A stretch of DNA of 64,000 bases, taken from the NCBI GenBank assembly GCA_963795055.1, contig CAWCGJ010000042.1, forward strand, positions 219,088 through 283,087. The letters are read 5' to 3'. The translations under genes were made by a program, and so were the position numbers. The notes below the pieces were generated by a model, which was not told the DNA's origin, searched no databases, and saw nothing but the letters and a program-made list of their open reading frames with translations. Positions 63,103-64,000 of this stretch are shown here, one piece after another. Within the stretch, counting starts at the first letter, position 1, and every line of letters begins with the position of its first letter. Source of the stretch: JASHPR01 sp963795055. Lineage in GTDB: Bacteria > Actinomycetota > Actinomycetes > Streptosporangiales > Streptosporangiaceae.

Positions 63103-64000
63103 ATGAGACCTCAACCGGTCCGGTTCTTGTCTTTGGCCGCCGCCACCCTGGCGGCTGCGTCCGTGCTGGCCGGCTGCGGCAGCGGTGGCGGCGGCACGCG
63201 GAGCGGGTCGCCCATCGTCATCGGGGCCTCGCTGTCGCTGACCGGTGCCTTCTCCTCGGACGGTCAGGCGTTCCAGCGCGGGTACGAGCTGTGGCAGAGC
63301 GACGTCAACAGCCATGGCGGGATCCTCGGCCGCCAGGTCAAGCTGATCATCCTCAACGACAACAGCTCCACGGGCCAGGTGCAGGCCAACTACCAGAAGC
63401 TGATCACCGTCGATCACGTGGACCTGACGTTCGGCCCGTTCTCCTCGCTGCTGACGGCGCCGGCCTCGGTGACCGTCAACCATTACGGATTCGCGCTGGT
63501 CGAGGGCGCGGGCGGTGCGCCGGTCGTGTTCGGGAACCACCTGAAGAACGTTTTCGACGTGAGCCTGCCGGTCGCCAGCGAACTCGACCCACTCGTCACG
63601 TGGATCAAGTCGCTGCCGCCCAGCGAGCGGCCGAAGACGGCGGCCTACCCGATGGCCAACGACCCATTTGCCCTCCCGCCGGTCCAGACCGCGCAGAAGG
63701 CCCTGCAGGGCATCGGGATCAGGACCGTCTACAGCCGCATCTTCACCGAGAAGGTCTCGGCCTACCGGGGGCCCGCGGACCAGGTCGCCGCCAGCAACGC
63801 CCAGCTGGTGGTGCTGGGCTCCACCGACGTGCCGACCGTGAGCACGTTCATGCAGGCGTTCGAGCAACAGCATTACCAGCCGGAGATCTTCATCGCCGCG
63901 TCAGGGCCGGACCAGGGCATCGCGTTCCTCGGCACCGTGGGGGAGGCCAACGCCACGGGGGTGATGGTGCCCGATGGCTGGTACGGCGCCTACAGCAACC
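63103..64000 (+). CDS. Branched-chain amino-acid-type ABC binding lipoprotein (3' end cut by window)
   Basis: Starts at ATG 63103 with GGAAGGAG upstream; open to the window end. Signal peptide with lipobox (ASVLAGC), Gly/Ser linker, then a Peripla_BP_6 (LivJ-type) domain: IVIGASLSLTGAFSSDGQA, YELWQSDVNSHGGILGRQV, LTFGPFSSLLTAPAS, FEQQHYQPEIFIAASGP. Ligands of such proteins include branched-chain amino acids, amides, urea and aromatic acids; the nearby acyl-CoA dehydrogenase hints at a carboxylic or amino acid. Transport genes would lie downstream. Confidence 0.88.
   Translation, partial: MRPQPVRFLSLAAATLAAASVLAGCGSGGGGTRSGSPIVIGASLSLTGAFSSDGQAFQRGYELWQSDVNSHGGILGRQVKLIILNDNSSTGQVQANYQKLITVDHVDLTFGPFSSLLTAPASVTVNHYGFALVEGAGGAPVVFGNHLKNVFDVSLPVASELDPLVTWIKSLPPSERPKTAAYPMANDPFALPPVQTAQKALQGIGIRTVYSRIFTEKVSAYRGPADQVAASNAQLVVLGSTDVPTVSTFMQAFEQQHYQPEIFIAASGPDQGIAFLGTVGEANATGVMVPDGWYGAYSN

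Overview
The window is a high-GC segment of an actinomycete (Actinomycetota) chromosome. The signs are a strong G/C third-position bias in most genes, a DUF4193 zinc protein, a GuaB1-type IMPDH-like protein, a ferrochelatase with a C-terminal Cys cluster as in actinobacteria, GlnR-box-like motifs before amt, and frequent GTG/TTG starts. I cannot name the genus. Many reading frames carry single-base insertions or deletions between well-conserved segments. I treat these mostly as read or assembly errors rather than decay.

Layout. 1-8.9 kb (minus strand): a LacI regulator, an Opp/Dpp-type importer (two permeases, two ATPases, a lipoprotein binding protein) and a GH3 beta-glucosidase, read as one oligosaccharide-uptake operon with two palindromic operators upstream. 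9-11 kb: ammonium transporter amt with GlnR-like boxes and a strong terminator. 11-17 kb: a TPP enzyme with a cyclase, an alpha/beta hydrolase, a double Lrp regulator and a divergent 14-TM efflux pump. 17-19 kb: an IS110-family transposase. 19-29 kb: aldehyde dehydrogenase, D,D-carboxypeptidase, GuaB1, TetR, sugar-lactone oxidase, MFS transporter, and a lytic transglycosylase fused to a MacB-like domain.

29.2-36 kb is a mobile island. An ISKra4-type element with recognisable ends and a 9-bp target duplication is interrupted by a recombinase-in-trio (RIT) element with 31-bp perfect inverted repeats. Next to it is a TnpB-only IS605-type element whose right end touches the start codon of the ferrochelatase gene. 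A second TnpB element lies just upstream of an acyl-CoA dehydrogenase near 61.7 kb.

36-43 kb: ferrochelatase and inositol-monophosphatase-like genes (overlapping), a degenerate receptor-like pseudokinase, DUF4193, an amidohydrolase and an aldo/keto reductase.

43-59 kb is the most unusual region and looks like a cell-surface polysaccharide locus. Two paralogous coiled-coil, single-pass membrane proteins (minus strand) face two translationally coupled cassettes on the plus strand: GT-C membrane glycosyltransferase, then a GT2 cellulose-synthase-like enzyme, then a membrane-anchored GH26-like glycosidase. Two further GH26 genes follow. The second cassette is clearly AT-richer than the first and than the flanks. 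I infer synthesis and trimming of a mannan-like or glucan-like exopolysaccharide; the product is not known from sequence.

59-64 kb: a zinc-ribbon/FHA protein, TnpB element 2, acyl-CoA dehydrogenase, and the start of a branched-chain amino-acid-type binding lipoprotein that runs off the end. I saw no tRNA, rRNA or CRISPR array.
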